Source of the DNA: Blastococcus xanthinilyticus
GTDB taxonomy: Bacteria > Actinomycetota > Actinomycetes > Mycobacteriales > Geodermatophilaceae
Assembly (NCBI RefSeq): GCF_008124835.1
Contig: NZ_VNHW01000008.1
Span: 1 to 64,000, forward strand
Direction of reading: 5' to 3'
Length of the DNA: 64,000 nt
In this document: in pieces, positions 1-6,996 of the stretch
Layout of the letters: each line of letters starts with the position of its first letter
Numbering within the stretch: position 1 is the first letter of the stretch
The notes under the pieces: model-generated
What the model saw: only the letters and a program-made list of their open reading frames with translations
The model's database searches: none
Told to the model about the DNA's origin: nothing
Program-made: the position numbers and the translations under genes

Positions 1-95
1 TCGGCCGGGTCGCCGCCTTCCTCGTCTCCGGCGCCAACACCTACCTCACCGGGCAGAACCTGCTCGTCGACGGCGGACTGGTTCGGGCCATCTGA
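1..95 (+). CDS. SDR family oxidoreductase, C-terminal end only
   Basis: The reading frame is open from the left edge of the window and ends at TGA 93-95, giving the last 30 residues. They contain TYLTGQNLLVDGGLVRAI, the usual C-terminal signature of classical short-chain dehydrogenases/reductases: a Y-x-T-G-Q/V turn followed by a V-D-G-G strand that closes the Rossmann fold. The cofactor-binding and catalytic parts lie outside the window, so the substrate cannot be inferred. The gene points towards a convergent DUF6542 gene and is followed by a strong hairpin. Confidence 0.8.
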   Translation, partial: GRVAAFLVSGANTYLTGQNLLVDGGLVRAI

Positions 96-112
96 CCGGG
101 GTCGTCGACCCC

Positions 113-135
113 CGCCGCCCCGTACCGGGGCGGCG
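113..135. terminator. Hairpin between convergent genes, likely bidirectional terminator
   Basis: A 10-bp perfect stem (CGCCGCCCCG at 113-122 with CGGGGCGGCG at 126-135) closes a 3-base loop. It lies 18 bases after the SDR stop and 8 bases before the end of the convergent gene. No U-tract is present, as is usual in high-GC actinomycetes. Confidence 0.6.
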
Positions 136-143
136 ATGCGTGC

Positions 144-815
144 TCAGCGGCGGCTGACCAGCCGGACCAGCGAGAGCACGATGGCGGCGGCGGTGGCGAC
201 GGCCATCGTGGGGAAGCCACGAACCAGCAGCGTGGCCATGGTGGGCAGGTTCAGCGTCGCCGACGGGGCGAGGCTGATGTTGAGCACGGCGACCAGCACG
301 AAGACCAGTGGCGGCGCGACGACGACGGTCAGCAGGTCCCGGCGTCGCACGAGCAGCGCGGCGGCCACCGTCCCGGCGGCCAGCGCCACCATGGTGATCA
401 TGCCGAGGCCCATGCCGACGAACGAGTCGACGGCGCAGCCGGCCAGCGTGAGCAGGAAGACCAGGGCCACGGCGAACGAGCCGCGAAGCTTGCTGTCCCG
501 GGCGGGCGCGGGCGCGGACGCCCGGTCACGGTTCCGCGGCTGCGCCTGCGGCGCCGCGGCGGGACGCGGACCGGCGGGACGCGAACCGGCGGGACGCGCC
601 GGTCCGGGCTGTCCCCGGCGCGGGGCGCCCGCGCGGGGGTCGTCGAGCCGGTCCCGGGAACGCTCCCGCTCGGCTGCGCGCAGCCGGTCCGGCACCGGTA
701 CGGACGGGCGAGCGAGGCGCTCGTCGCGGGAGACCGGTCGCGGTGCGCGTGCGGGGTAGGGGCGCTCGGGGCGTCCACCGCCCTGCCATGCGCCCGCCGT
801 GCTCGCCGTCGCCAT
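144..815 (-). CDS. DUF6542-type membrane protein
   Basis: A 223-residue protein. The first ~105 residues are a disordered stretch rich in Arg, Pro and Ala. The C-terminal half (about 107-220) is hydrophobic, with four likely membrane segments (FAVALVFLLTLAG, MITMVALAAGTVAAALLV, LTVVVAPPLVFVLVAVL, MAVATAAAIVLSLV). This matches the actinobacterial DUF6542 architecture, which from memory commonly sits beside ychF. Start ATG 813-815 has GGAGG six bases upstream. Function is unknown. A 188-bp stretch separates it from rmuC upstream on the same strand, and I see no gene in that gap. Confidence 0.7.
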   Translation of the reverse strand: MATASTAGAWQGGGRPERPYPARAPRPVSRDERLARPSVPVPDRLRAAERERSRDRLDDPRAGAPRRGQPGPARPAGSRPAGPRPAAAPQAQPRNRDRASAPAPARDSKLRGSFAVALVFLLTLAGCAVDSFVGMGLGMITMVALAAGTVAAALLVRRRDLLTVVVAPPLVFVLVAVLNISLAPSATLNLPTMATLLVRGFPTMAVATAAAIVLSLVRLVSRR

Positions 816-1003
816 GGCGCACCTCCGTCCCGTTCCGCAGGCGACCGGGCTGGTCGACCTTCCGCGTCACGGTAGCGACCCGAGCTGGCAGTTCGCGGGA
901 GGACGGCGCCGCGTCGCAGCGTTGCCGTGGTGGCTCAGTGACTGAGCGTCATCGCTGTGACACGCGGGGCGCACGGGTCGGTTCTGTCGGCCTCCCCGGG
1001 GCG

Positions 1004-2113
1004 TCAGCCGGAGGTGCCGTCCCGCTCGCGGTCGCCCACGACGTCCAGCCGGCCGACGGGGTCGGACCGGTCCAGCGGATCCGGGAGCTCGGGAGGGCGG
1101 AGGGTGCGGACGGTCGCCTCCACCGGGGCCGGCTCGGGCACCGCCGACTCCGCGATGCCCAGGTCGTCGAAGCGCCGGGCCGCGGTCAGCACCGAGCGCT
1201 CGTAGGAGCCGACCGTCTCGTTGTAGCGGCTCAGCGTCGTCGACAGCGCCGACCCCAGCCGGGTCAGGTGCCCCGACAGCGTGCTCAGGCGGGCGTGCAG
1301 CCGGCGCCCCACCTCCAGGACCTGGTCGGCGTCGCGGGCGAGCCGCTCCTGCCGCCAGGAGTAGGCGACGGTGCGCAGCAAAGCCAGCAGCGTGCTCGGC
1401 GTGGCGAGCACCACGTCGCGGGCGAAGCCGTACTCGAGCAGGCCCGGCTCGGCCTCCAGCGCCGTGGTGAGGAACCCGTCGGACGGCACGAACAGGACGG
1501 TGAACGGCGCCGCCGGGCGGAAGGCGGTCGGGTAGCGCCGGGCGGCGAGCTGGTCGATGTGCGCCCGCAGCTGACGGGCGTGCGCGGTGACCCGCTCGGC
1601 GCGGACGGCCCGGTCCTCGGCCTGCACCGCCTCGATGTAGCCGGTGAACGGGACCTTGGCGTCGACGATCACCTGCCGGCCGTCGGCGAGGGTGACCACG
1701 AGGTCGGGCCGCACGCCGGCGCCCTCGTCGTTGGTGCCGGAGGGCTGCTCGACGAAGTCGCAGTGCTCCACGAGGCCGGCCACCTCGACCACCCGCCGCA
1801 GCTGCACCTCGCCCCAGCGGCCGCGCACGTGTGGGGTGCGCAGGGCGGTGACCAGCGCGGCGGTCTCGTGCTTGAGCTGCGCCGAGGCCTGGCCGACCGT
1901 GCCCATCTGCTCGCGCAGCTCCCCGTGCGCCGTGGCCCGGGCGCGCTCCATGCCGGCCAGCAGCCGGTGCAGGTGGTCCAGCGACTCGTGCACGGGATCG
2001 AGCCCGGCGTCCTCCGGCCGGCGGCGGGCCAGCAGGGTGACCACCCCCAGGGTGACGGCGGTGGCCAGCAGTGCACCGAGGAGGAGCCCGAGGAGCAGGG
2101 AAGCGGCGTCCAT
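1004..2113 (-). CDS. rmuC: DNA recombination protein RmuC
   Basis: 369 residues. An N-terminal membrane helix (about 4-30) is followed by a helical region and the RmuC nuclease-like core: VRGRWGEVQLRRVVE near residue 97, RPDLVVTLADGRQVIVDAKVP near 133-153, then ARRYPTAFRPAAPFTVLFVPSDGFL and SPSTLLALLRTVAYSW. The D-x-K of VDAKVP is the PD-(D/E)xK-like signature. RmuC limits DNA rearrangement at inverted repeats in E. coli. It is shorter than the E. coli protein (about 475 aa), as is typical for actinobacteria. It lies upstream of the DUF6542 gene on the same strand, with a 188-bp gap. Confidence 0.9.
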   Translation of the reverse strand: MDAASLLLGLLLGALLATAVTLGVVTLLARRRPEDAGLDPVHESLDHLHRLLAGMERARATAHGELREQMGTVGQASAQLKHETAALVTALRTPHVRGRWGEVQLRRVVEVAGLVEHCDFVEQPSGTNDEGAGVRPDLVVTLADGRQVIVDAKVPFTGYIEAVQAEDRAVRAERVTAHARQLRAHIDQLAARRYPTAFRPAAPFTVLFVPSDGFLTTALEAEPGLLEYGFARDVVLATPSTLLALLRTVAYSWRQERLARDADQVLEVGRRLHARLSTLSGHLTRLGSALSTTLSRYNETVGSYERSVLTAARRFDDLGIAESAVPEPAPVEATVRTLRPPELPDPLDRSDPVGRLDVVGDRERDGTSG

Positions 2114-2179
2114 GCCCGGGACCCTGCCGGACGGGTCCGACAGAACCGGTCAGCCCCGCGGGGTCGGGGGCATGGGAGC

Positions 2180-2710
2180 TCAGGCGGGGACGGTCGCGTG
2201 CTCCGCTTCGTGGTCGAGCAGCCAGCGCTTCACCGGTGTTCCCCAGCGGAACCCGCCCAGCCCGCCGCCGGAGCCGAGCACCCGGTGGCAGGGGACGAAC
2301 AGTGCGGTGGCGTTGCGGGCGCAGGCGTTGGCCGCGGCCCGCACCGCCGCCGGCCGGCCGCACCGGGTGGCGAAGGCGGCGTAGGTGTCGGGCCGGCCGG
2401 CGGGAACGGTCCGCAGGACCTCCCACGCCTCCTGGAGGAACGGCCCGGAGCGCTGCCGGACGGGGACGTCGTCGATGGCGGTGACCTCCCCGGCGACGAA
2501 GGCCTCCACGGCGTCGAGGACGGGCACCCGCCCCACCGGGGTGGACGTGACCGGCCGCAGGGCCGGGTGCACGACGGCGAGCAGCTCGGTGACGTCGGCG
2601 GTCCAGCCGCTGGCGAGGACCAGGTCGTGCCCGTCGTCGTCGGTGGTGACGACCGCGGTGAACGGGCCGGGCGGGGTGGGAATGGTGGCGTGCCGGGCGG
2701 AACCGGTCAT
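2180..2710 (-). CDS. ogt: Methylated-DNA--protein-cysteine S-methyltransferase
   Basis: 176 residues. This suicide enzyme transfers the methyl group from O6-methylguanine to its own cysteine. The active-site motif PCHRVLG is present in FVPCHRVLGSGGGLGGF, followed by the G-G-F-R-W-G turn. The helix-turn-helix recognition region RPAAVRAAANACARN precedes it. Start ATG 2708-2710 overlaps the TGA of the upstream glycosylase gene as TGATG, so the two proteins are very likely translated together as an alkylation-damage unit. Length and domain layout (variable N-terminal domain plus MGMT C-terminal domain) are normal for Ogt. Confidence 0.93.
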   Translation of the reverse strand: MTGSARHATIPTPPGPFTAVVTTDDDGHDLVLASGWTADVTELLAVVHPALRPVTSTPVGRVPVLDAVEAFVAGEVTAIDDVPVRQRSGPFLQEAWEVLRTVPAGRPDTYAAFATRCGRPAAVRAAANACARNATALFVPCHRVLGSGGGLGGFRWGTPVKRWLLDHEAEHATVPA

Positions 2711-4221
2711 CAGGCGCTCCTCGGGAGGGCGGGCGGGGTGGGTGGCGCGGGGCGGGTGAAGAGGGCGGGTGCGGCGAGCGCCCACAGGTGCAGGACGGCG
2801 TAGGAACTCCACGGGCGCCACCGGCCGGCGGCGTCGGCGTCGGTGCTGCCCAGGGCGGTGAGCGACCTCCGGAGGGCGAGGTCGCCCGGGAGCCAGACGT
2901 CGGGGTCGGCCAGGCCCCGCAGGCCGACGAGGGCCGCGGTCCACGGCCCGATGCCGGGAACGGCGAGCAGTGCGCGTGCGGCCCCGGCCCGCTCGGCGCC
3001 GGGGCCGAGGGTGATGGCGCCGTCGGCCAGGGCCGCGGCCAGGGCGTGCACGGTGCGCCGCCGCGCGCCGGTCAGGCCGACCGTGCCGAGGTCGGCCGCG
3101 GCCAGCGCCGCCGGCCGCGGAAAGGCGTGGGTGAGCGTGCCGACCGGCTCGGCCAGGGGGGTGCCGGCCGCCGCGACCAGCCGCGCGGTGAGGGTGCGCG
3201 CACCGGCGACCGACACCTGCTGGCCGAGGACCGCCCGCACCGCCAGCTCCTCGGCGTCCGGCGACCCGGGCACCCGCCGCCCGGGGGCGGCGGCGACGAC
3301 CGGGGCGAGCGCCGGGTCGGCGGCCAGTACGGCGTCGACGGCCGTGGGGTCGGCGTCCAGGTCGAGCATCCGGCGGCAGCGGCTGACCGCGGCGCCGAGG
3401 TCCCGCAGCTCGGTGAGCAGCAGCCCGGCGGTGACACCGGCGCCGCCGTCGGGCGCGGGGGAGAGCCGCACGACCGCCGGGCCGTGCGGCAGGTCGAGGA
3501 CGCGGGAGAACGTCGTCCCGTCCCACTCCTCCAGCCCGGGGACGGCGTGCGCGCCCAGGAACAGCAGCACCTCGTCGGCCGCGTAGGGGGCACGCGCGGC
3601 GAGCCGGAGCGTCAGCCAGCCGGGCGGGCCGCCGTGCGTGCCGCGCCGGCTCCGGCGCAGCTCGCCGGGGGTCGCGGCGAAGACGTCGCGCACGGTGTCG
3701 TTGAACTGGCGGATGCTCGCGAACCCGGCGGCGAAGGCGACGTCGGCCATGGGCAGGCCGGTGGTCTCGATCAGCACCCGGGCGGTCTGCGCCCGCTGGG
3801 CACGGGCCAGCGCCAGGGGGCCGACGCCCAGCTCGCCCACGACCAGCCGGTGCAGCTGGCGCTCGGAGTAGCCGAGGCGGGCCGCGAGCCCCGGCACGCC
3901 GGAGCGCTCGACCTCCCCGTCGGCGATCAGCCGCATGGCGCGGGCGACGACGTCGGCGCGGACGTCCCACTGCGGGGAGCCGGGTGCGGCGTCGGGCCGG
4001 CAGCGGCGGCAGGCGCGGTAGCCGGCGCCCTGGGCCGCGGCCGCGGTGGAGAAGAAGGAGACGTTGCGGGCCAGCGGGGTGCGCGCCGGGCACGACGGCC
4101 GGCAGTAGATCCCGGTGGTGCGCACCGCGGTGACGAACCAGCCGTCGAAGCGCGCGTCCCGGCTCGCGACCGCGCGGTAGCAGCGCTCGTGGTCCAGTGG
4201 CTCGCTCACGACGTCGAGCAT
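2710..4221 (-). CDS. alkA: Ada-type regulator fused to AlkA 3-methyladenine DNA glycosylase
   Basis: About 503 residues in three parts. First, an Ada-like zinc domain with YCRPSCPAR and ACRRC supplying four cysteines; the first is the methyl-phosphotriester acceptor in Ada. Second, an AraC-type HTH (roughly residues 85-170, GVPGLAARLGYSERQLHRLV and ADVAFAAGFASIRQFNDTV). Third, an AlkA N-domain and HhH-GPD glycosylase, with PGIGPWTAALVGLRGLADPD and the catalytic Asp in WLPGDLALRR. It should sense methylation damage, activate transcription and excise alkylated bases. The start is uncertain: ATG 4221 is given, GTG 4260 and GTG 4209 are in frame, and 4209 matches family N-termini well. None has a strong RBS. 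The stop overlaps the ogt start. Confidence 0.9.
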   Translation of the reverse strand: MLDVVSEPLDHERCYRAVASRDARFDGWFVTAVRTTGIYCRPSCPARTPLARNVSFFSTAAAAQGAGYRACRRCRPDAAPGSPQWDVRADVVARAMRLIADGEVERSGVPGLAARLGYSERQLHRLVVGELGVGPLALARAQRAQTARVLIETTGLPMADVAFAAGFASIRQFNDTVRDVFAATPGELRRSRRGTHGGPPGWLTLRLAARAPYAADEVLLFLGAHAVPGLEEWDGTTFSRVLDLPHGPAVVRLSPAPDGGAGVTAGLLLTELRDLGAAVSRCRRMLDLDADPTAVDAVLAADPALAPVVAAAPGRRVPGSPDAEELAVRAVLGQQVSVAGARTLTARLVAAAGTPLAEPVGTLTHAFPRPAALAAADLGTVGLTGARRRTVHALAAALADGAITLGPGAERAGAARALLAVPGIGPWTAALVGLRGLADPDVWLPGDLALRRSLTALGSTDADAAGRWRPWSSYAVLHLWALAAPALFTRPAPPTPPALPRSA

Positions 4222-4291
4222 GCCAGTGCCGGGCGACGGTCTCTGGCGGTTTTCGGACACCGCCGTGCGGACCGGCCGGCGGAACGCGGGC

Positions 4292-5044
4292 TCAGCCCTC
4301 CACGAGGGCGGCGACCCCGTCGAGCAGCCGGGCGAGGCCGAACTCGAACGTCCGCTCGGGCGCGTACCCGCCGAGCTCGGGGCCGGCGACCGGGCCGACG
4401 CGGGCCGCGGTGGGGTACCGCTCGGCGTCGAAGACGCGGTCCACGTACGGCGCGGTGGCCGCCCACCACTGCTCCTCGGTGAGCCCGGTGGCGCGCTCGG
4501 CGTCGACCTTCTGGTGCAGCCCGCTGACGGCGCCCTGCACGAGGCCGTTGAGCGCGCTGACCAGCAGGTCCATGTCGACCTCCGACAGTCCCAGCCCGTC
4601 GACGGCGGCCAGCTCGGTCTCGTACTTGGCCATGAGGTGCGGGCCGAGGATCGGCCGTCCGGTGCCGACGTGCACGAGCCACGGGTGCCGGACGCAGAGC
4701 TCCCAGTTGGCCCGCGCGACGGCGGTGAGCCGGGCGCGCCATTCTCCGGTGGGTGGCTCGGGGTAGAGCTCCCCGAGGACGGCGTCGTGCATGAGGTCGA
4801 CGAGCTCGGCCTTGCCCGGCACGTGCGTGTAGAGCGTCATCGCCCCGACGCCGAGCTCGGTGGCCAGCCGGCGCATGGAGAGGGCGGCCAGGCCCTCCCG
4901 GTCGGCGAGGGCCACCGCGGCGGCGACGACGCGGTCGACGTCGAGCCCCGCCCGCGGGCCGGGACGCCGGGCGTCGCCCTCGGGACGCCACAGCAGGGCC
5001 ATCGTGCGCGCCGGGTCGCCCGGCCCGGTGAACTCCGTCGCCAT
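4292..5044 (-). CDS. TetR family transcriptional regulator (with TetR C-terminal domain)
   Basis: 250 residues. The HTH is at about residues 35-80 (LDVDRVVAAAVALADREGLAALSMRRLATELG followed by VGAMTLYTHVPGKAELV), the canonical TetR recognition-helix pattern Y-x-H-x-x-x-K-x-x-L. The remaining ~165 residues are an all-helical ligand-binding domain of the TetR_C type. It is transcribed divergently from the DrrA-like gene, and two identical palindromes fill the 106-bp gap between the start codons. It is therefore almost certainly the local repressor of the efflux cassette and of itself. Start ATG 5044 is chosen; an in-frame ATG at 5062 adds six residues. Confidence 0.9.
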   Translation of the reverse strand: MATEFTGPGDPARTMALLWRPEGDARRPGPRAGLDVDRVVAAAVALADREGLAALSMRRLATELGVGAMTLYTHVPGKAELVDLMHDAVLGELYPEPPTGEWRARLTAVARANWELCVRHPWLVHVGTGRPILGPHLMAKYETELAAVDGLGLSEVDMDLLVSALNGLVQGAVSGLHQKVDAERATGLTEEQWWAATAPYVDRVFDAERYPTAARVGPVAGPELGGYAPERTFEFGLARLLDGVAALVEG

Positions 5045-5090
5045 CCGCCCAGCCTCCCGCATGCCCTGCGGCCACCCTTGCGCGACCACT

Positions 5091-5138
5091 CCGTACAGCG
5101 TACGGTAGCCGACCGGCGGGTTGTCGTACAGCGTACGG
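5091..5138. promoter_or_regulatory. Two identical palindromic operators between tetR and drrA-like genes
   Basis: The 13-mer CGTACAGCGTACG occurs at 5092-5104 and again at 5125-5137. Each copy is a GTAC-AGC-GTAC inverted repeat. The centre-to-centre distance is 33 bp, close to three helical turns, so two TetR dimers would sit on the same DNA face. The second copy lies 13 bp upstream of the ATPase ATG and would block its promoter or RBS; the first lies 47 bp from the tetR ATG. Assignment to the adjacent TetR protein is inference. Confidence 0.8.
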
Positions 5139-5150
5139 AGTGGAGTCGGC

Positions 5151-6113
5151 ATGGCGGCGGTGCAAATGCAGGGGCTGGTCAAGCGGTACGGCGGGCGGGC
5201 GGTGCTCGACGGGGTCGACCTCGAGGTGGGGCGCGGATCGGTCTGTGCGCTGCTGGGGCCCAACGGGGCGGGCAAGACCACCGCCGTCCGGATCCTGGCG
5301 ACGCTGGTCCGGTCCGACGGCGGGCGGGCCGAGGTGGCCGGGATCGACGTCGCCCGCGACCCGCGCGCGGTACGGCGGCGGATCGGCCTGATCGGCCAGC
5401 AGCCGGCGGTGGACGACGTCCTGGGTGCGCGGGAGAACCTCGTCCTGTTCGCCCGGCTGCACCACCTGGGCCGGCGCGCGGCGCAGGCGCGCGCCGACGA
5501 GCTGCTGGCGCAGGTGGGCCTGGCCGGTACCGGCGGTCAGCCGGTGCGCACCTTCTCCGGCGGCATGCGCCGCCGGCTCGACATCGCGGCGGGGCTGGTC
5601 CTGGCCCCGGAGGTGCTGTTCCTCGACGAGCCGACGACGGGCCTGGACCCGGCCGGCCGGCGAGACGTGTGGGACGCCGTCCGGGCGCTGGTCGCCGGAG
5701 GCACCACGGTGCTGCTCACGACGCAGTACCTGGAGGAGGCCGAGCAGCTGGCCGACGACGTCTGCGTGCTCGACGGCGGCCGGGTGGTGGCCCGAGGCAC
5801 CCCGCGGGAGCTCACGGCCGCCGTCGGCGGTGACCGGCTGGAGCTCGTGGTGGCCGACCCCGCGCGGGCCCGGGAAGCGGCGGCGCTGGCCGAGCGGGTC
5901 GCCGGGGAGCTCCCGGTGCTGGCCCCGGCCGGAACGGGGGAACGGGTCGTCGTGCCGGTCGCCCGGCGGCGCGGCGCGGTCGGGGCGGTGGTGCGCGCCC
6001 TCGACGAGGCCGGGATCGCCGTCGACGACCTCGTCCTGCGGCCCACCACGCTGGACGAGGCCTACCTGCGGATCACCGGTGCCGACCGCGCCCGGTCGGA
6101 GGTGCCGGCATGA
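5151..6113 (+). CDS. drrA: Daunorubicin-resistance-type ABC transporter ATP-binding protein (DrrA-like)
   Basis: 320 residues with a complete ABC ATPase: Walker A GPNGAGKTTA, Q-loop GQQPAVDD, signature FSGGMRRRLDIA, Walker B VLFLDEPTTGLDP, and QYLEEAEQLADD after the switch region. The ~90-residue C-terminal extension ending VLRPTTLDEAYLRIT is the DUF4162-type tail typical of DrrA proteins. It should power drug efflux with the permease that follows through a 4-bp ATGA overlap. ATG 5151 was chosen because GGAG lies five bases upstream; the in-frame TTG at 5121 would start inside the operator region. Confidence 0.92.
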   Translation: MAAVQMQGLVKRYGGRAVLDGVDLEVGRGSVCALLGPNGAGKTTAVRILATLVRSDGGRAEVAGIDVARDPRAVRRRIGLIGQQPAVDDVLGARENLVLFARLHHLGRRAAQARADELLAQVGLAGTGGQPVRTFSGGMRRRLDIAAGLVLAPEVLFLDEPTTGLDPAGRRDVWDAVRALVAGGTTVLLTTQYLEEAEQLADDVCVLDGGRVVARGTPRELTAAVGGDRLELVVADPARAREAAALAERVAGELPVLAPAGTGERVVVPVARRRGAVGAVVRALDEAGIAVDDLVLRPTTLDEAYLRITGADRARSEVPA

Positions 6114-6928
6114 CCGCGCTCCGGACCCGCGAGCCCCTCGCCGGGCGGCTGCGCTGGGCGGTCGCCGACGCGTTCGCGGTGGCCGGCCGGGACCTCGCGC
6201 ACTGGCGCCGGCAGCCGGCCGCCGTGCTGGTGGGCGCGCTGTTCCCCGTCCTGCTGCTGCTGATGTTCACCTACCTGCTCGGCGGCGGCATGGCGGTGCC
6301 CGGTGGCGGTGACTACCGCGACTTCCTCGTCCCCGGGATGCTGGCGCTCGCCATGGTCTTCGGTGTCGAGGCCACGATGACCGCCGTCGTCACCGACACC
6401 GCGCGGGGGATCACCGACCGGTTCCGGTCGCTGCCGATGGCGCCGTCGGCCGTGGTCGCGGGCCGCTGCCTGGCCGACCTGGCCTCCTCGGCGGTGGGCC
6501 TCGCCGTGCTGATCGTTGCGGCGCTGGCCATCGGCTGGCGGCCGGCCGGCGTCGCGCCGGCGCTGGCCGCCGTCGGCCTGCTGCTCCTGCTGCGGGTGGC
6601 GTTCCTCTGGATCGGCGTCTACCTGGGGCTGCTCGCCCGCGACCCGTCCATGGTCGTGGCCGTGCAGGTGCTGGTGTGGCCGTTCGCCTTCCTCTCCAAC
6701 GCGTTCGTCGCCGCCTCGGCCATGCCGGGCTGGCTGTCGGCGGTCGCGGAGTGGAACCCGGTCGCCGGCACGGTGACCGCCGTGCGGGAGCTGTTCGGCT
6801 CGCCGGTCGGGACCGGTGGCGGGTGGGCGACCGAGCACGCCGCGCTGCTCGCCGTCGGATGGCCGCTGGTGCTCACGGTGGTCTTCGCGGCGCTGGCCGT
6901 GCGCCGTTTCCAGGGGCTGTCCCGGTGA
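6110..6928 (+). CDS. drrB: ABC-2 type multidrug permease (DrrB-like)
   Basis: 272 residues with six predicted membrane helices and the ABC2_membrane pattern: an amphipathic N-terminal stretch, AVLVGALFPVLLLLMFTYLL, then DYRDFLVPGMLALAMVFG with the RFRSLPMAPSAVVAGR coupling helix, and a late SNAFVAASAMPGWL-AEWNPVAGTVTAVRELF motif that is characteristic of DrrB/NodJ-type permeases. Its ATG overlaps the ATPase stop (ATGA) and its TGA lies just before the DrrC-like gene, so the cassette is one transcription and translation unit. The substrate is not visible from sequence; a hydrophobic drug or lipid is the family expectation. Confidence 0.92.
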   Translation: MTALRTREPLAGRLRWAVADAFAVAGRDLAHWRRQPAAVLVGALFPVLLLLMFTYLLGGGMAVPGGGDYRDFLVPGMLALAMVFGVEATMTAVVTDTARGITDRFRSLPMAPSAVVAGRCLADLASSAVGLAVLIVAALAIGWRPAGVAPALAAVGLLLLLRVAFLWIGVYLGLLARDPSMVVAVQVLVWPFAFLSNAFVAASAMPGWLSAVAEWNPVAGTVTAVRELFGSPVGTGGGWATEHAALLAVGWPLVLTVVFAALAVRRFQGLSR

Positions 6929-6996
6929 ACCGCTCAGTTATCGGTGTCAGAGGGGTCGTCCACGATGACGGCGCCGTGCGAGAGGTGGAGGTGGAC

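Noticed and set aside
957-963. A TGTCACA on the minus strand, like an ECF41 -35 element.
   Set aside because: No CGTC-like -10 follows at 16-17 bases, and it lies 142 bp before a DUF6542 gene with no link to ECF41.
6676-6996. A long upstream extension of the DrrC-like reading frame.
   Set aside because: It overlaps the permease gene in another frame, its residues look like a shadow, and a strong RBS supports GTG 6997.
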